The notes: generated from the sequence alone by a model not told the origin. A stretch of DNA of 64,000 nt from Eumeta japonica (GCA_005406025.1 BGZK01000732.1:62001-126000); one strand, 5' to 3'; shown: positions 36,220 to 48,518, numbered from the stretch's first letter. Made by a program: numbers and translations.

Positions 36220-36680
36220 TCAGCGCCGCCATCGGCGAGCCGTGACAATTTTTCATATAATAATAAAAGATCCCCGAAGCGTCAGGACCCAATAAGGCGC
36301 GCGTGGGTGTAACAGATTGTCCTAATGAGAAAACTTTGGCGTCGCGAAAGCTACACGAAACAAAGCTGTCTCGGCAGCTCGCTAGAACCGGACAATCAAT
36401 TCAAAAGCTTTTTACGTTGACGGGAACTTTTTCGAGATTTTTTTTCTCCCGGCCAACTTTTCCATTATACCCGGGCGAGCGGGAGTGCCGCCCTAAAAAT
36501 GCTATTGTCAGTTTCTTAAAGTCGATATTAAATTTTGCTGTGTAATCGACCCCCATTTAAATTCTTTATGATTAACACAAAAAGTGGTGGCGGATCCAGT
36601 TGATCGGCGAACTTCCCTTTGCTCGCTCGCGGCGCGCCCTCCCCTTATACCAGACTTTTTATAACGAGGTATGAATTTAA
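36220..36680. promoter_or_regulatory. Complex non-coding island with a Hox-Exd-like site
   Basis: Balanced to GC-rich DNA, with a GC-rich patch at 36620-36645. TGATTAAC at 36569-36576 fits the relaxed Hox/Exd core TGAYNNAY and lies next to 'ccatttaaattcttta'. The 80-codon forward frame at 36303-36545 lacks a domain and splice partners. Regulatory role inferred. Confidence 0.4.
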
Positions 36681-37439
36681 GCTAGATATCGTATGTTACA
36701 TTTGTTCGTTAGCTGTTATCCATATAATAATATGTAAAGACATTGTATGTATTTTTTACATATTTGTCTATTTGTAGAATTGTAAGGATAACAGAAAAAC
36801 TAGTTAAATGGGTGTGCTAGATTTGGAATTCGGATTCCAATTTGCCTTTATTTTAGAAATCGGAAAATAAAGATTGAAAAATACAAAGATGACAAAATGA
36901 ACAAATATATGTTATTGAGGTGTTAGTTCTTTTAACGCATTATTTACTATTACGATTACATTAATTTTGATCAGAAGACACCCTAGTGTATGATGTGTAT
37001 GAACTATATACACTACTATAATGTGTACTAAAATGACATTATTGCTCCGATGTCCACTCGCGTAAGTGGTGGCGGCCATCGACCACATCATGGTACAGTC
37101 GGCAGCTTCAGCCTTAACGAGAACGAGAGTACAGCAACATACTGAAATGGTACATACGTATGAGGTAATAGGATTCGTCACTGCATTTCAGTTTAGAAGC
37201 TTAACGTGCATGCGTGTAGTCCTGTAGCATCTTATTGAGCAAATCGTTCAATACAAATAAGTGGATACCACGTGTGATGAACGTAACAGTACTGAGTGGC
37301 AATAAGTATCTATTCTTATATACGTACGAGAGACGTTCAATAAAAGTGAGGATGAGTATTTTGCCGTTAACTGTCAATAAATGTTATTTTACTTTTAATA
37401 TTCTCGCGTTTTATCATAATACATTTAGCATATCGCTTT
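36681..37439. other. Intergenic DNA, unassigned
   Basis: An 89-codon reverse frame (36912-37181) has a Cys/Val-rich, vaguely signal-like start but no domain and no supporting splice context. No gene is called. Confidence 0.3.
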
Positions 37440-37905
37440 TCTAAGCTCAAAACTCTTCATCCTGAGCACCTAAAAATTCCTGTGCTGCAGCACTTACAGC
37501 TTTATCATCTTCTAATCTCTGTCCTTTTAGATACTCCTTCAACCTAGAAAATAGTTCGCAATCATTAGGGCCAGGTCGAGAGAATATGAAAGATATTTAA
37601 GTATTTCGAAGCCAGTATCTCAAATTGCAGCCATAGCAGCGGAAGACTTGTGAGCCGAAGCATTATCTTGATGGATTAAGACAACCTTTTAGTGGTATGT
37701 CTCTCCGTTTCTATTAATTTTAATTATTACTATCTCTTTACTATCATAGAAAAAAGAATCCATGATTTTTCCGGTAGAACCACTGACTTTAAATTTCTTA
37801 GGGGTTTGAAATGATGGTATTTTTCAAATAATAGATTATAATGTTGCTCCTAGATCGTAATAGTGGAGCCACGGTTTTATCCACGGTTGTAAATGGAGTC
37901 ACAAA
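37440..37905 (-). mobile_element. Decayed mariner-type transposase, copy 4 (C-terminal half)
   Basis: The reverse strand reads 'KFKVSGSTGKIMDSFFYDSK' (about 37800-37742), then 'VLIHQDNASAHKSSAAMAAI' (about 37685-37625, catalytic Asp in HQDNA), 'DTGFEILKYLSYSLDLA' (cf. HPPYSPDLAP) and, after a shift, 'LKEYLKGQRLEDDKAVSAAA' plus 'QEFLGAQDEEF' and a stop (about 37545-37443). The N-terminal half is missing. It belongs to the same subfamily as the fossil at 5053. Confidence 0.8.
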
Positions 37906-38431
37906 ATTTGTAATTATTGGACGCGCGGTGCACGGCGTGTGGACGCGTGGACGGGTGTGCGCCGTCAGGCCGAGCATTTGCTAAGATTTTCTCTGTATTC
38001 TTTTTATATTATTTACAAGCATATTTTTAGTTATGTATTTTTGTTATAGCTCGTCAGCATCTTTTTTAACCGCGTTCAGCAAACAAAAAATATCCATGGA
38101 TCTTTATTTGATAGCTTCACAATTATCATTTCTTACAGTCAACTCACGCATATAATATTGAATTGTTTATGTGTCATTAATCCGCAAAATATAATCAAAT
38201 TTTCTATTCATTGTTTCATATACATTCAGATTACCGAAGTGCATTCCTCTAGACCGTGTTTCGCCTTTCCGGGAAACTGGGTATGATGAGAAGCCAACCT
38301 CGTTGCCCCAAATGAGCTTATGGCTAGTAATTTTCCGGTATGAAAATTTACCTCTCTCGATACGGTAACATTTTCCAGGATAATCCCAGGAGGAGATCTT
38401 TGAGTGCTGGTAATGCTAGAACTCCTGGAGG
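37906..38431. other. Intergenic DNA, possibly decayed coding on the minus strand
   Basis: The reverse strand at 38240-38430 shows short protein-like runs ('VNFHTGKLLAISSFGATRLA') without stops over about 60 codons. I cannot assign a family. It may be another transposon relic. Confidence 0.2.
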
Positions 38432-39275
38432 TATTAGGTCGGGGAAAAGTATTTTTTGTCTTTCTAATTAAAAAATTACAGTAAAATCTTTTTGGTTGTG
38501 CTATTTATATCTGGGTAGTATTGATACCATTAAATGCACAATATTTAAAGAAAAACAAAAAGTAAAAACCGTGTCCCGCTATTTTTCTATTCACTAACCA
38601 TTTTCTGTTCATCAAAACGAGTGAATCTTACTTAGAAATTCAATATATTTTGTAGTTCTATAACGAAAAGAGTAAAATGCGACCCAAGTCACGAAAAAAA
38701 TTTTTAACGTTTATGGGCCCGATGTGGTGTCGCTAAGAGTAACGCAAAACTGGTTCAAGCGTTTTCAGTCTGCTAATTTTGACGTCAAAGATGAACCTCG
38801 CTCTGGTCGAGCTGTTACGGATAAAGTCGATGCCATTTTGGAAAAAGTAGAGCAAGATTATATTAGTTCTTAAGACATAGCTGAAGATCTGGGAATTGGA
38901 CACAAAACAGTTTTAATCTATTTTTAAAAAACTGGATATACAACAAAAGTTCGATACTTGGGTCCTACATGAGGTCACTGAAAGAAATCTAAGGAATCGT
39001 GTAACTATTAATTTGCGATTCTCTATTGAAACGTAATGAAAACGAAATGTTACTGAAATGATTGAACACTGGTGATGAAAAATGGGTTACCTAGATTAGA
39101 GCAAGAATGTGCAAAAAAGATCATGGACAAAAGGCAAGTAAGTTCCACAGACTATAGCGAAACCCGGAATAATTCGCAATAAGTTGATGTTATATGTATG
39201 GCGGAATTGGAAGGGAAGCGCGCCCCATCCTGGTCCGATTTGTAGAAGGGCTTTTTTCCTTTCAAAATATTAAAA
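38432..39275 (+). mobile_element. Internally deleted mariner, copy 5
   Basis: It starts with a target-like TA and the terminus 'ttaggtcggggaaaag' (38434). The transposase N-terminal domain follows ('ATQVTKKIFNVYGPDVVSLR', 'NWFKRFQSANFDVKDEPRSG', 'EDLGIGHKTVLIYF', about 38678-38925), with in-frame stops at 38871-38873 and 38925-38927. A shifted frame gives 'WVLHEVTERNLRN', and the copy then runs to the 'KPG..RNKLM' region (about 39160-39190) before jumping to the 3' end. Most of the catalytic domain is deleted. It shares both stops with the copy at 50322. Confidence 0.85.
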
Positions 39276-39599
39276 ACAAACGAAATAAAAAATGTTGAAT
39301 TTTTTGTTTTACGTGTGAGATCTAGATTTTTTTCTAAGCTTTATGATTGTAAGTCCGTGTTCTCCATTTTTCAACAGAGAAGCAGACAGGCAGACGGGCT
39401 CATAGACAATATACGGACGATAAACATAAGGAATCTTTTTTCTATTGAAACACAGAGCCATAAAGAAATGTTTGAAAAGAAATTTATCTTTACTCAAAAA
39501 TTTTTCATGGTTTCTTGCAATATTGCCTGTGCAATAATGAAATTGATTGCAAAATCTGGCATTTTTTTCATGTGTAAAAATTAAGATCACAACAAAGAA

Positions 39600-39800
39600 C
39601 ACTAATCACACGAATGCGGCTAGTTGTCTGCGACAGGTGGCGACACAAGTGGCCCGATCTAATTACGAGGACAGAAGTGCCGTAAACAACAAACAAAAAG
39701 CTTGCTCGGAGCTTTGCGAGCGACGCGCGCTAACTCGATAGCGCAGATGTGACGAAACCCAGAGACGGTCGTCGGCCGCACCGAGTGCTTTTTTTAGTTT
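39600..39800. promoter_or_regulatory. Complex non-coding island
   Basis: A balanced to GC-rich block (39620-39785) in AT-rich DNA, with 'gatctaattacgag' and a GC-rich end. Two opposed frames at 39309-39602 immediately to the left are also stop-poor. Regulatory or decayed sequence. Confidence 0.3.
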
Positions 39801-41460
39801 ATACTTTTACGGAAGGGAATTTTATTGTTTCCGCCTAAAGACTGTAATATGATTCGTCGCTAGAAGAAGATTTTGTATATTTTTTCTATGGACCACAACA
39901 ACATCGTGAAGAATTAAAAGTCATTTTGGTGTTTATTTTGATTCTATCATTTTAAAGATTGCGCTTAGATATGTTTGTACAAAATGAAAGTATTTAAGCG
40001 TAGTATCATATTTTTTTTAACCTACTAGTTTCTAGCTAAGAAGAAACAAGAAAGGTTTGGCTTTAAAATTGTAAATAATATATCTTTTGTTTTTTTACTT
40101 AATTTTTGCAAATTTAAAACAATGCATATGTTTTTTACAGTTTTTCTATTTAATTATTCATAAATCGGGCGTGCAGATTACCTCACCTATTCTAGTATAC
40201 GAGATGTCTTTGAATTAGTCTAGGAACGTAACTCAATATTTGTTTTTAAGGAACATGAAGTAATAGTGGTGTGGGGTAACGTAATAGATTAATAGCAAAA
40301 TTGACGATATCCTTAAAAACTTTCGAAAGGTAAACACCTCACGTAATCAATTTAAAACTTTTACAAGATCAATTCAAAAAAAACACGTCACATGTGACAA
40401 CAAAGTATCACATCGAACAGTAATTTTCAAGTAAATATTTATCGTCACTTTGTTCCGACCCTGTTCTTATATCCACAAACAGTTTATTATACTTCATCCG
40501 TTATCTTCGATCAGACTTTATATGTTAGGGTTTACACATAAAACTTACTTCGAAAATGTATCTCTACCCAACTACGGCCAAATCAAAATGAGGGTTATGA
40601 TTTTAACACTATGAATAAAATTAGTAATTACACATGTTTCTATCTATATAGGAACTCCAATGGACAGCCGTGATTCCTGAGGACGACAATGACTTTGATA
40701 AAGCTAATAAAAGGAAATAAACTATGAGGTGTTTCATTCTCTTGTATTGAAAAAGTAAATGAGCTACTCAAAAGACGTACCTTACATTGTAATGAGGTTT
40801 CGTTATCTATTTTTGAGAATAATCCATAGGTGAGCGGTAATGTAATAATATAACCTAAAAACATATTTTTGTCAGTAACGTATTATGAAAAGCTAAATTA
40901 TATAATTCAATTAAAATTTCTGGTCAATACGTCATGTGTTGTTCATAAACATTTCACTTATTAACATTTAGTGACTATGCCAATAAACACATTCCTCAAT
41001 TTGCCTCGCGCAGTCGACTAAAAGGGTTAGGATAATTTATACATATTAATTAAAATACTTATTTCTTATGAAACATGCCTAACTAAATATATATATCTAA
41101 CTAAATATATAGGTTCCATATTATTCTGTAGTTCGTTAGGTGTTATTGCCGAACTTTATTTATAACTTAACTGAAAATTACTTTTTGCTTTTCAAATTTT
41201 GTTAATATTTCCGTGGTACACTAAACGTATTGCACTATGTATAGGATCTGGCGATTAGACCGAATAAGGAAAGAGAACCTTCATGATAATAGTGCAAGGT
41301 TTGAATTTTTAATCGAGAATTAGTGTGAATTCCCGTTTGTAATTCACAATAGATTGTTTTAAGTCGTCAAAAGAATTCACAATGTCACACTGCAAATACT
41401 TGACGGCCGTATTTGGTCCTCTTAGAATTATCATGATTATCGCTTTTACCTCTTTGATTT
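39801..41460. other. AT-rich intergenic DNA, no gene seen
   Basis: A small direct repeat of 'ctaactaaatatata' lies at about 41080-41112. No gene. Confidence 0.4.
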
Positions 41461-42163
41461 TTACAGCCAGTGTCGTTGTAATCTATAAAAATGCTTTCGG
41501 CTGTTGTAAAAGAGCTGTTTATAATTTATTTTGCAGTTGAACTCTTCCCTGAATTCTTTTATACTCTCATTATATGTCGTTTCCGGGCTATTAGGAGTTT
41601 CAAGAATAACTAGGCTGGGCACGATATATAAAGATTGAAACCTGGTTTCTTTTGATGTACATTCCAATTCTTTAACGCGGACAATGTCTTGCAGTTATCG
41701 TGAAATTTTGAAAGGTCCTCATTAGATACCACTGCCTTGAAGTGCCACTGACATTTTTGTGTCGATCTTTGCACGTGTTGATGTCTCTTTAATTTGCATA
41801 TATTCTTATGTGATCTCGCTTGGAGTGCGTGCTCGGCGGCTTCACTGGTGCAACTTCCAGTAGAGCTGACGGTAGAGCTTTAAAAATCCCAGGTATGCCA
41901 AATCCAACATACCATTTCGACGATTTATTTTGTAGGTTCTGACATGTAAGCCAAATAAAGGAAGATATTATGGTTGCAGTGTGTACTTTGAATTTTTGTA
42001 CGTGGAATACTGTGAATTCTGACAGTAAAATTAAGGAGTGTCTAGAACAAAATAGTGAGTAGACGTGCGGCGTGGACCCCGCAAATGATATAAAAAAGCA
42101 AAGAAGTGTAATATTCAAATTGAATGAGTAAAACAAATTTGCATAATAAGCTCGATGTGACAT
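41461..42163 (-). pseudogene. Unidentified stop-poor reverse-strand region
   Basis: Two reverse frames (42163-41789, 124 codons; 41667-41461, 68 codons) follow one another with a gap containing stops. The first begins with a hydrophobic run (about residues 10-30) that could be a signal or membrane segment. The second is charged and protein-like ('SKETRFQSLYIVPSLVILET'). I recognise neither. It could be a decayed transposon ORF or exons of an unknown gene; no clean splice pair was found. Confidence 0.25.
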
Positions 42164-45100
42164 GGGAGTCTCATACCGCTGATTTAATTTGATAATTTGA
42201 AGATTCCTGTGACTTTACGAGTTCTACCTTAGGGCGTTACAATATAGCTCACTTGGCTTTATTAACGAAAAATGAAATTCCAATAAATACTCCGTGTATC
42301 AATTGAGTATTTCAAATAAACTTGCAATCGATCATTACCATAAGCTATTGAACTCTTCAAAAGAAACCTGATGACCTCGAAATCGAGAAGGTAACCAAGA
42401 GTCACTTAACAGTTCCACTTTCCATATCCCGTTTATACCATCCGATCCTATTCATCAAATGATGACAGTAGAATATACGAAATATGAATTATCCAAGTTA
42501 ATTCAAACTCGAAGAACTGGCTCGAATATTGGAAGTTATCAAAGATTTCCATATGCCGCCTCCGCGATTTTTGATCAGACCTTCGTCAGTGAATGTAATT
42601 GTATTGAATCCGACTAACCTCGATGAGTTAAAACTCGAATTGTGGTTTTATTATTACTAATAAAAAGTTTAATTAAAGTGTGACTGGCCAATTGTAATAT
42701 TTATAGACATTAGCTTTCACCCGCGTGGACATAGAATGAATTCCTTCGTCTTGCGCATCGGTCCGTCACATTCTTAATGAAGGCTTTGATCACTATCCCG
42801 TTCTCGATTTTGATCGCGGTTTTGCTCTCGATATCAGTTTTTTTCACTCGAAATCGCTATGCTCTTATGCTTTATAATCGAGGGTACATTTTAATCTAGC
42901 CTACTTCCTAAACGTAAATTTTAAGTGTCGATTAAATGACGATTTTACATACCTATCATCACGTAGTTTTATTTCACAAAATATATAGCAATCCGAATTA
43001 TTCAGATATATCTTATTGATTCGAAATCGTCACTTTTTACGTTTTACGATTGAGGGTAGATTTTTATTGAGTCTATCGTGTATCCCTTTAAGAAATTATT
43101 GATATACATTTAGATTTAGTAGCACAATTTAGAATTGAAATATTTTTATAAAAAAAAATTCCAAATAAAGTTCAATAAATATTGTGATATGAAAAAGGCG
43201 GCGAGTCCGAGGACGAAAACATAATCACAACTGTTTCGTGACAAACACCAGAAAAATATGGTTATGGGGTTGCGATTAAGAATAGTGATGGAATTCGTTC
43301 CATGTCCATATCGCATATAATGGACTATTTGTATTATAATCTAATATTCTCTAATATTTAAAAAAGCGATTTCTAGAAAGTTCAATTAAATTATTTTTAG
43401 ATGAATCTAATTAGACTTTAGTTTCATTAACGGAACAAACAGTGGAAAACGAACACCTTAAGATTCCCCACAGGATTTGCCCGCGTCTTCTAGTTTCCGT
43501 ATTAAGTAAGTTAGTTTTCTTCGAAGACTAATATGTTTTAGATTGATAATAATTTATTTATTTTTATTAGACGAAGTTCAGTTAAAAATGTAAAGATCGA
43601 AAATATTTTTGCTTTGTTGGTTTATTGTGCTAATTTTCTATATTGTTATTACATTTTTTCTTCTTCCCTGAAGTGGAACAAACGTCTGATAGAACTTCTT
43701 ATAAAAATAAAATTTGTTATCGATGTGGCGCTATTAACTATCAATTAACCTTAGAAAATTGTTTTATGCAGAGCATATTTTAAATTCAGCTTTATTCTAC
43801 GATAAGTACAAAATCGATTTCAACAAAATCGTTGGGTTTGACTCTATTGAAATACGAATTAAAAAAAAATTAGCACAGTCAGTGCAAAATGATGGATTTT
43901 TGCTTTTTTATAGGTATTGCTCTAACATTTAACTATATTACAATATTTTTACATTATACATGACCTTGGAGAGAAATCGCGACCCAACTACTGCGTCGAC
44001 GGGTTACGCAGGAAAAAGACGCTAAGAACACATTTAGTCGGTTGATGGATTAGTTAAGTGCTACCTTTGGCGTAGAAATTTCTACCTAATGTAAGTTAAA
44101 TTTCCTTGCGTATATAGGTATTTTCGATTTTACATTTAATCTTAATCCCATTTGAAATATGATTTTAAAAACCTTGTAATAAACGTAAGCTGATCCTGTA
44201 TTTAGTAGTTTACTAAATCAAAAACAAATAATATATTTAATTTGAATTAGTAAACTAGTTTATGACACTGTCCTTACAGTATGTACCAACACAGCATCTA
44301 TCTATGTCTTGTTTCTAATTAAATACCTTCTACTTGCAAGTACTGCAGAACTGTAGAGATATACTGTTCAGTGTCTATTGAAAGTATTCTGTTAAATTTT
44401 GATGTAGGCCGACTTTACGCTAAAATTCAAAAAGTATTTGAAACTAAATATAATATTTTAAACAAAGGTTCAAGTAAATAGAACTTTCAGGAATCAAATT
44501 TAGAACCGAGTATTTTAATTATGAGTTTGCAGCCTAGAATCGGAACAGGAATTGAGCTACCTTATCTAATGTCATATAATTGTACGTAATATATATAATG
44601 TATGAGTGAGTAATATATATAATATGAGTGAGTCCACGAAGACAAAGTCGCGGACCGTCGTTAATTTTCACATACATGTTTATATCCCTGTAGTTGTAGT
44701 GTGTGGTATAACCTCTCTCATAGGTGATAGACGCATAAGTAAATAAGTGAACTTAAACAGTTGGAATCGTTAACAACAGTTAAGTTTATTTTATATAATT
44801 TTGTACATATAATGCTTTATTATTAAAATACATATTATTGATTCTTCTATACGGCAGCGCAAGAGGCACTTATTCACCAAAGAATATTTTCTAAACATAG
44901 TTGTCACAAATCAATCTGAAGTTAGGTCTTGAAAATACCTAAGGCAGTGATGAATAGCGGCATGTAAGGCACGAAGGGTCTTCCACGAAAGAGAGAGGGT
45001 TAATCCCTTTGCCCAGGTTACCGGTTAGGGTACTACGTCTTTATAGAGGCCCTCATGTGCGTCCACCAATGAATTACTATAGGTTAATAGTTATAACTAC

Positions 45101-45369
45101 TATTAATAACCAGTCCTTGTTTGCGCTTAAGTTCGCCATTATTCTTAAAAGATTTCCAGTTTCGAATTTTTAAAATTAATTCATAACTCTGTCTTTCTAA
45201 CGTTAATTAGGAGAAATTATTAACTTTTATAATTACAGTAAAACTTTTCATTTCGTGATAAATTTGATTCTCTCTTTCTCATTCTGATTCTAGTTCTAGA
45301 TATTACTATTAAAGATTCAGTTTCATAAGACCCTTGAACTTGAAACCTCAGTTTCAAAACGCGTTATCA
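42164..45369. other. Long AT-rich intergenic stretch, no gene seen
   Basis: A local duplication of 'gtaatatatataat..atgagtgag' lies at about 44588-44633. No gene or known transposon was recognised. Confidence 0.4.
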
Positions 45370-45600
45370 GTCCAATAGTTGGAGTCACGGGTGGTCTTTC
45401 TCGATCTCGGCCCAAGTAATTACAAACACAAAAACATCGGTTACATCGGAAAAAAGCTTCCGGCGACAGAGCGCAGACGGGGGATTGAATGCGATTAATC
45501 TTGTGACCAAATTAAGTCCGCGTGTGTTTTCGCACGGCTTATTGTTCTCTTCTAAGGTTACTGGAAACATCGATTTTTCGTTCAATCGATGGAACATACT
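45370..45600. promoter_or_regulatory. Complex non-coding island
   Basis: Balanced sequence with a 70-codon reverse frame but no domain. It resembles the other candidate regulatory islands, with weaker support. Confidence 0.25.
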
Positions 45601-45685
45601 GATTTATATTCAATGGAATAGGATGTTAAAACTTTGACTTTTAGGCGTTAACGTCGAGCAGTACAGGGGTACACCTTTAGTAATA

Positions 45686-45850
45686 TATAGGTTAGAAAAA
45701 AAAGATTTTTCGAACTTTGTAAGTAAAAAAATTGCAGTAAAATCTCTTTGGTCATGTTATTTGTATCTGGCTAGTTTCGATACCATTAAACAAATAAAAT
45801 TTCAAAAAAGAAAAATATTAAGTGAAAACGACGTGTTTCGCCCGCAGTTA
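45686..45850 (+). mobile_element. Mariner 5'-end fragment, copy 6
   Basis: About 165 bp align with the 5' non-coding end of the mariners at 38432 and 50322: a degraded terminus 'taggttagaaaaaa', then 'attgcagtaaaatctctttgg' (split here: 'attgcagtaaaatc', 'tctttgg') and 'tttcgataccattaaa'. No transposase sequence follows. Confidence 0.7.
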
Positions 45851-46794
45851 AGATGCAGATTATTTTTTAACGGCTAAAGGTATGGAAATGATGTTTGAAC
45901 TCTTTATTTTTCTCTTCTGATCTATTCGTTTTCTAACTGCCTGTTTTTGACTTCGATCACTTGTGTAAATTACATATTATCAATATATCAAATTGTCGAA
46001 ATGGGCAAGTTTCATACGTATTGTAGATGTGGTTCGTAATCATAATTTTTATTTAACTATTTGTCAGTTGTTTATAATTTACAATGATACAATATGTATC
46101 ATATCTCTATTTGACAGAGAAAAAATAATTCTTGCCGTTACTTGTTAATTAATTTCTTTGTTAACATGAATTTTTCTTCCAGTCATCGCTGAAAGTAATG
46201 TATTGGCTAACAGAAAGTTCATCTAACATTCTACAAATTCCCATCTAACAGCAGTAGCTCGAACCATAATACGTCCAAAAGCTAACTTAAATTTCAGCCG
46301 TAAATTATACATTATAATAGATCCCAATCTGACAATACCAGTTTTAAAATTATTTCGATTTCGTTATAAAATCTCTTATGAATTCGCAAAAGTTAACAAA
46401 ACACTATAGCGTCTTTAAATTTCAAGAAGGGGAAAACTGACATACTTTGACGTTTTATAGGAGATTGATCACGGAACGAAGGACTCACGTATTGTGATGC
46501 ATTTAAACCATTCTTGGTTCTTAAGGTATATACCTTGCCTATACACCACAGGTTTTATTTAGTTATTTAGTAAAGCCGAAGATAACTTAAAAATGTGCAT
46601 AATATTCTTTGCAAAAGGTTTTTAAAGAACAGTTTAGTATAGTATAGACGCTTCAACAAGTAAGTGTTAAAATCTTAAATTAGTAGAATATTGTCCTCAA
46701 TCTCCTTATTCATTTTAACAGTATAGATGCCCTTTCGACAAACATGTTCTCCATGGCAAGACCTTATTTGTTTCCTAACGTTCCAACTAGGTAC
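45851..46794. other. AT-rich intergenic DNA, no gene seen
   Basis: No features were recognised. Confidence 0.4.
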
Positions 46795-47200
46795 GTTCCA
46801 ACACCAATTAGCTATTTGATTTGTGATGAAAGTTGATTTGTCAGTAAGATAGACATCTGAAAGGAAATGTATACTTTTTGTGAATCAGCTATATAGGTTG
46901 AAAAATAATATTCCTTCCAATTATCTATTTAATTTGTAATGAAAATAAAGTAGAAGTATGAAAAAATGTATACTTTCTATGAATTATCTATTTAGGTTAC
47001 AAAATAAAACTTCTTCCTAATATTCATTTATCAATTTGTAAAGAAAACAAAGCACATGTCTTGTTTGAAGTTTGTTGGAAGAGACAGATACCTTCCTTTC
47101 ATAAAAGGAAATATATGCTATCTATGACTTAGCTATTATAGAAGAGTGGAAAAATAATGTTTTCTCTGATGATTAATTTAATTAATTTGACATTTTAGTA
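46795..47200. repeat. Degenerate ~104-bp tandem repeat, left block
   Basis: Units start at about 46863, 46965 and 47107, preceded by a partial unit from about 46795. Each contains 'aaatgtatactttctatgaa' (or close variants), then 'agctatataggttgaaaa', a 'cttcttccaattat' segment and 'atttgtaatgaaaataaag'. The third unit is offset by an insertion of about 40 bp. The array resumes at 48220. Confidence 0.8.
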
Positions 47201-47544
47201 AAGTTAATTAATAGTCATATAAATACACCTGATTTGGTTGAATTTTATCATTTAGATTTTTAATAAATATCTACGCAAATGGTTCACGAGGAAATCATAA
47301 CATTAAAGAATAGTGCACAATATTTATTTGGGTGATTTATTAAAAATAAATGGTAGTGATAAATATAATTGTGTCTACTTTCGGCCACCTTTGTTTATGG
47401 GTCGACTTTATGTACGCTAATTTTCTACAAGGTTTTTGCATTTTGAGAGCACAGGTGTCAGAAGTAATGGTCATTCACTTTAGTAATGAAAGAAAGGTAG
47501 AAAAGTAAAAAAAAAAGAGTGTGTGTACTTATGAACACGCGTTA

Positions 47545-48212
47545 GAAGTTATACTTCTTTGGCGTATGAATAATATTTAAAATAACTCAAATGCAGTAGT
47601 AATCGACAATAAATATTAAAATCAATCAAAACGATTTTGTTTAATTGAAAATGTTTTATTAACGTAACAATATAACAATACAGTACAAATATATAATCAT
47701 TATTCATTATGTGAATGAGTCAAATACATTTAAAAAAGAGTGTGTGTACTTATTATTCAATTATTTGTTAGAAAATAATAAGTTCGTTAGAAATATATCT
47801 ATATATTATACTTACATGGTTAACCTCTAATATTTAAAAACACTTCAAATTTTCACAATTTTTCACAACACAATGTTAAAAGTTTACAAATAATGTTTAT
47901 ATATATAATAAATTGAACAAAAATAATAATTATAGAAAATTAATACTCAAAATTGATTATTCATATGAATACTATATTTTGCAAGAACTGGGTTATGAAT
48001 ATAAGTACTATGTAATATATAGCATGAACACTACTATGTACTATATAGTATGAACTATATAGTATGAAATGAATCAGTATTGTAACTATATTCAGTGTTG
48101 AAAATATATTTTTTTATTATTTCTATTCTGTGGCTAACTTCATCATGTCGTTTGTGCGCGCGCAGCTCACAAATTCACTCTCATTCAAACGTGCCAAAAG
48201 AAGTATAACTTC
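47545..48212. mobile_element. MITE-like element with ~23-bp inverted ends
   Basis: The left end 'gaagttatacttctttggcg' (47545-47564) is matched in reverse by 'cgtgccaaaagaagtataac' plus 'ttc' (48190-48212), with one extra base and a substitution. The interior (about 620 bp) is extremely AT-rich and non-coding, with the phrase 'actatatagtatgaa' repeated at about 48036-48070. A 22-bp direct repeat (47511-47532 and 47732-47753, core 'aagagtgtgtgtacttat') straddles its left end. No clear target duplication. Confidence 0.65.
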
Positions 48213-48219
48213 AAAAATG

Positions 48220-48518
48220 GGAAATATATGCTTTCTATGAATTAACTATATAGGTTGGAAAATATACGTCTTCCAACTGTTAGTTTATTTATTTGAACAT
48301 AAAATAAGATAGAAATATAAAACGAAATGTATACTTTCTACAAATCAGAGATATAGGTTAAATAATGACAGTTTTCTTAATTATTAGTGTATTTAATTTG
48401 TAAAGAAAATGAAACAGAAAATAACAAGAAATTTATATTATTGCGAATTAGCTACATAGGTTGAAAAATAATACTTCTTCCAATCTTTCATTTATTTCAT
48501 TTATAATGAAAGTAATTG
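48220..48518. repeat. Degenerate ~104-bp tandem repeat, right block
   Basis: Units start at about 48220, 48324 and 48428 with the same landmarks as the left block ('gaaatgtatactttcta', 'ataggttgaaaaataata', 'aatttgtaaagaaaat'). Spacing is a regular 104 bp. Confidence 0.8.

Noticed and set aside
36912..37181. 89-codon reverse frame with Cys-rich N-terminus
   Set aside because: No domain, no good splice sites and no neighbours; the signal-like start is weak.
39309..39602. Opposed 97- and 89-codon frames
   Set aside because: They overlap almost completely on opposite strands with no domain or splice context; chance openness is more likely.
46795..48518. CRISPR-like array (regular repeats)
   Set aside because: Units are diverged, contiguous 104-bp satellite repeats without unique spacers, in a eukaryotic genome.
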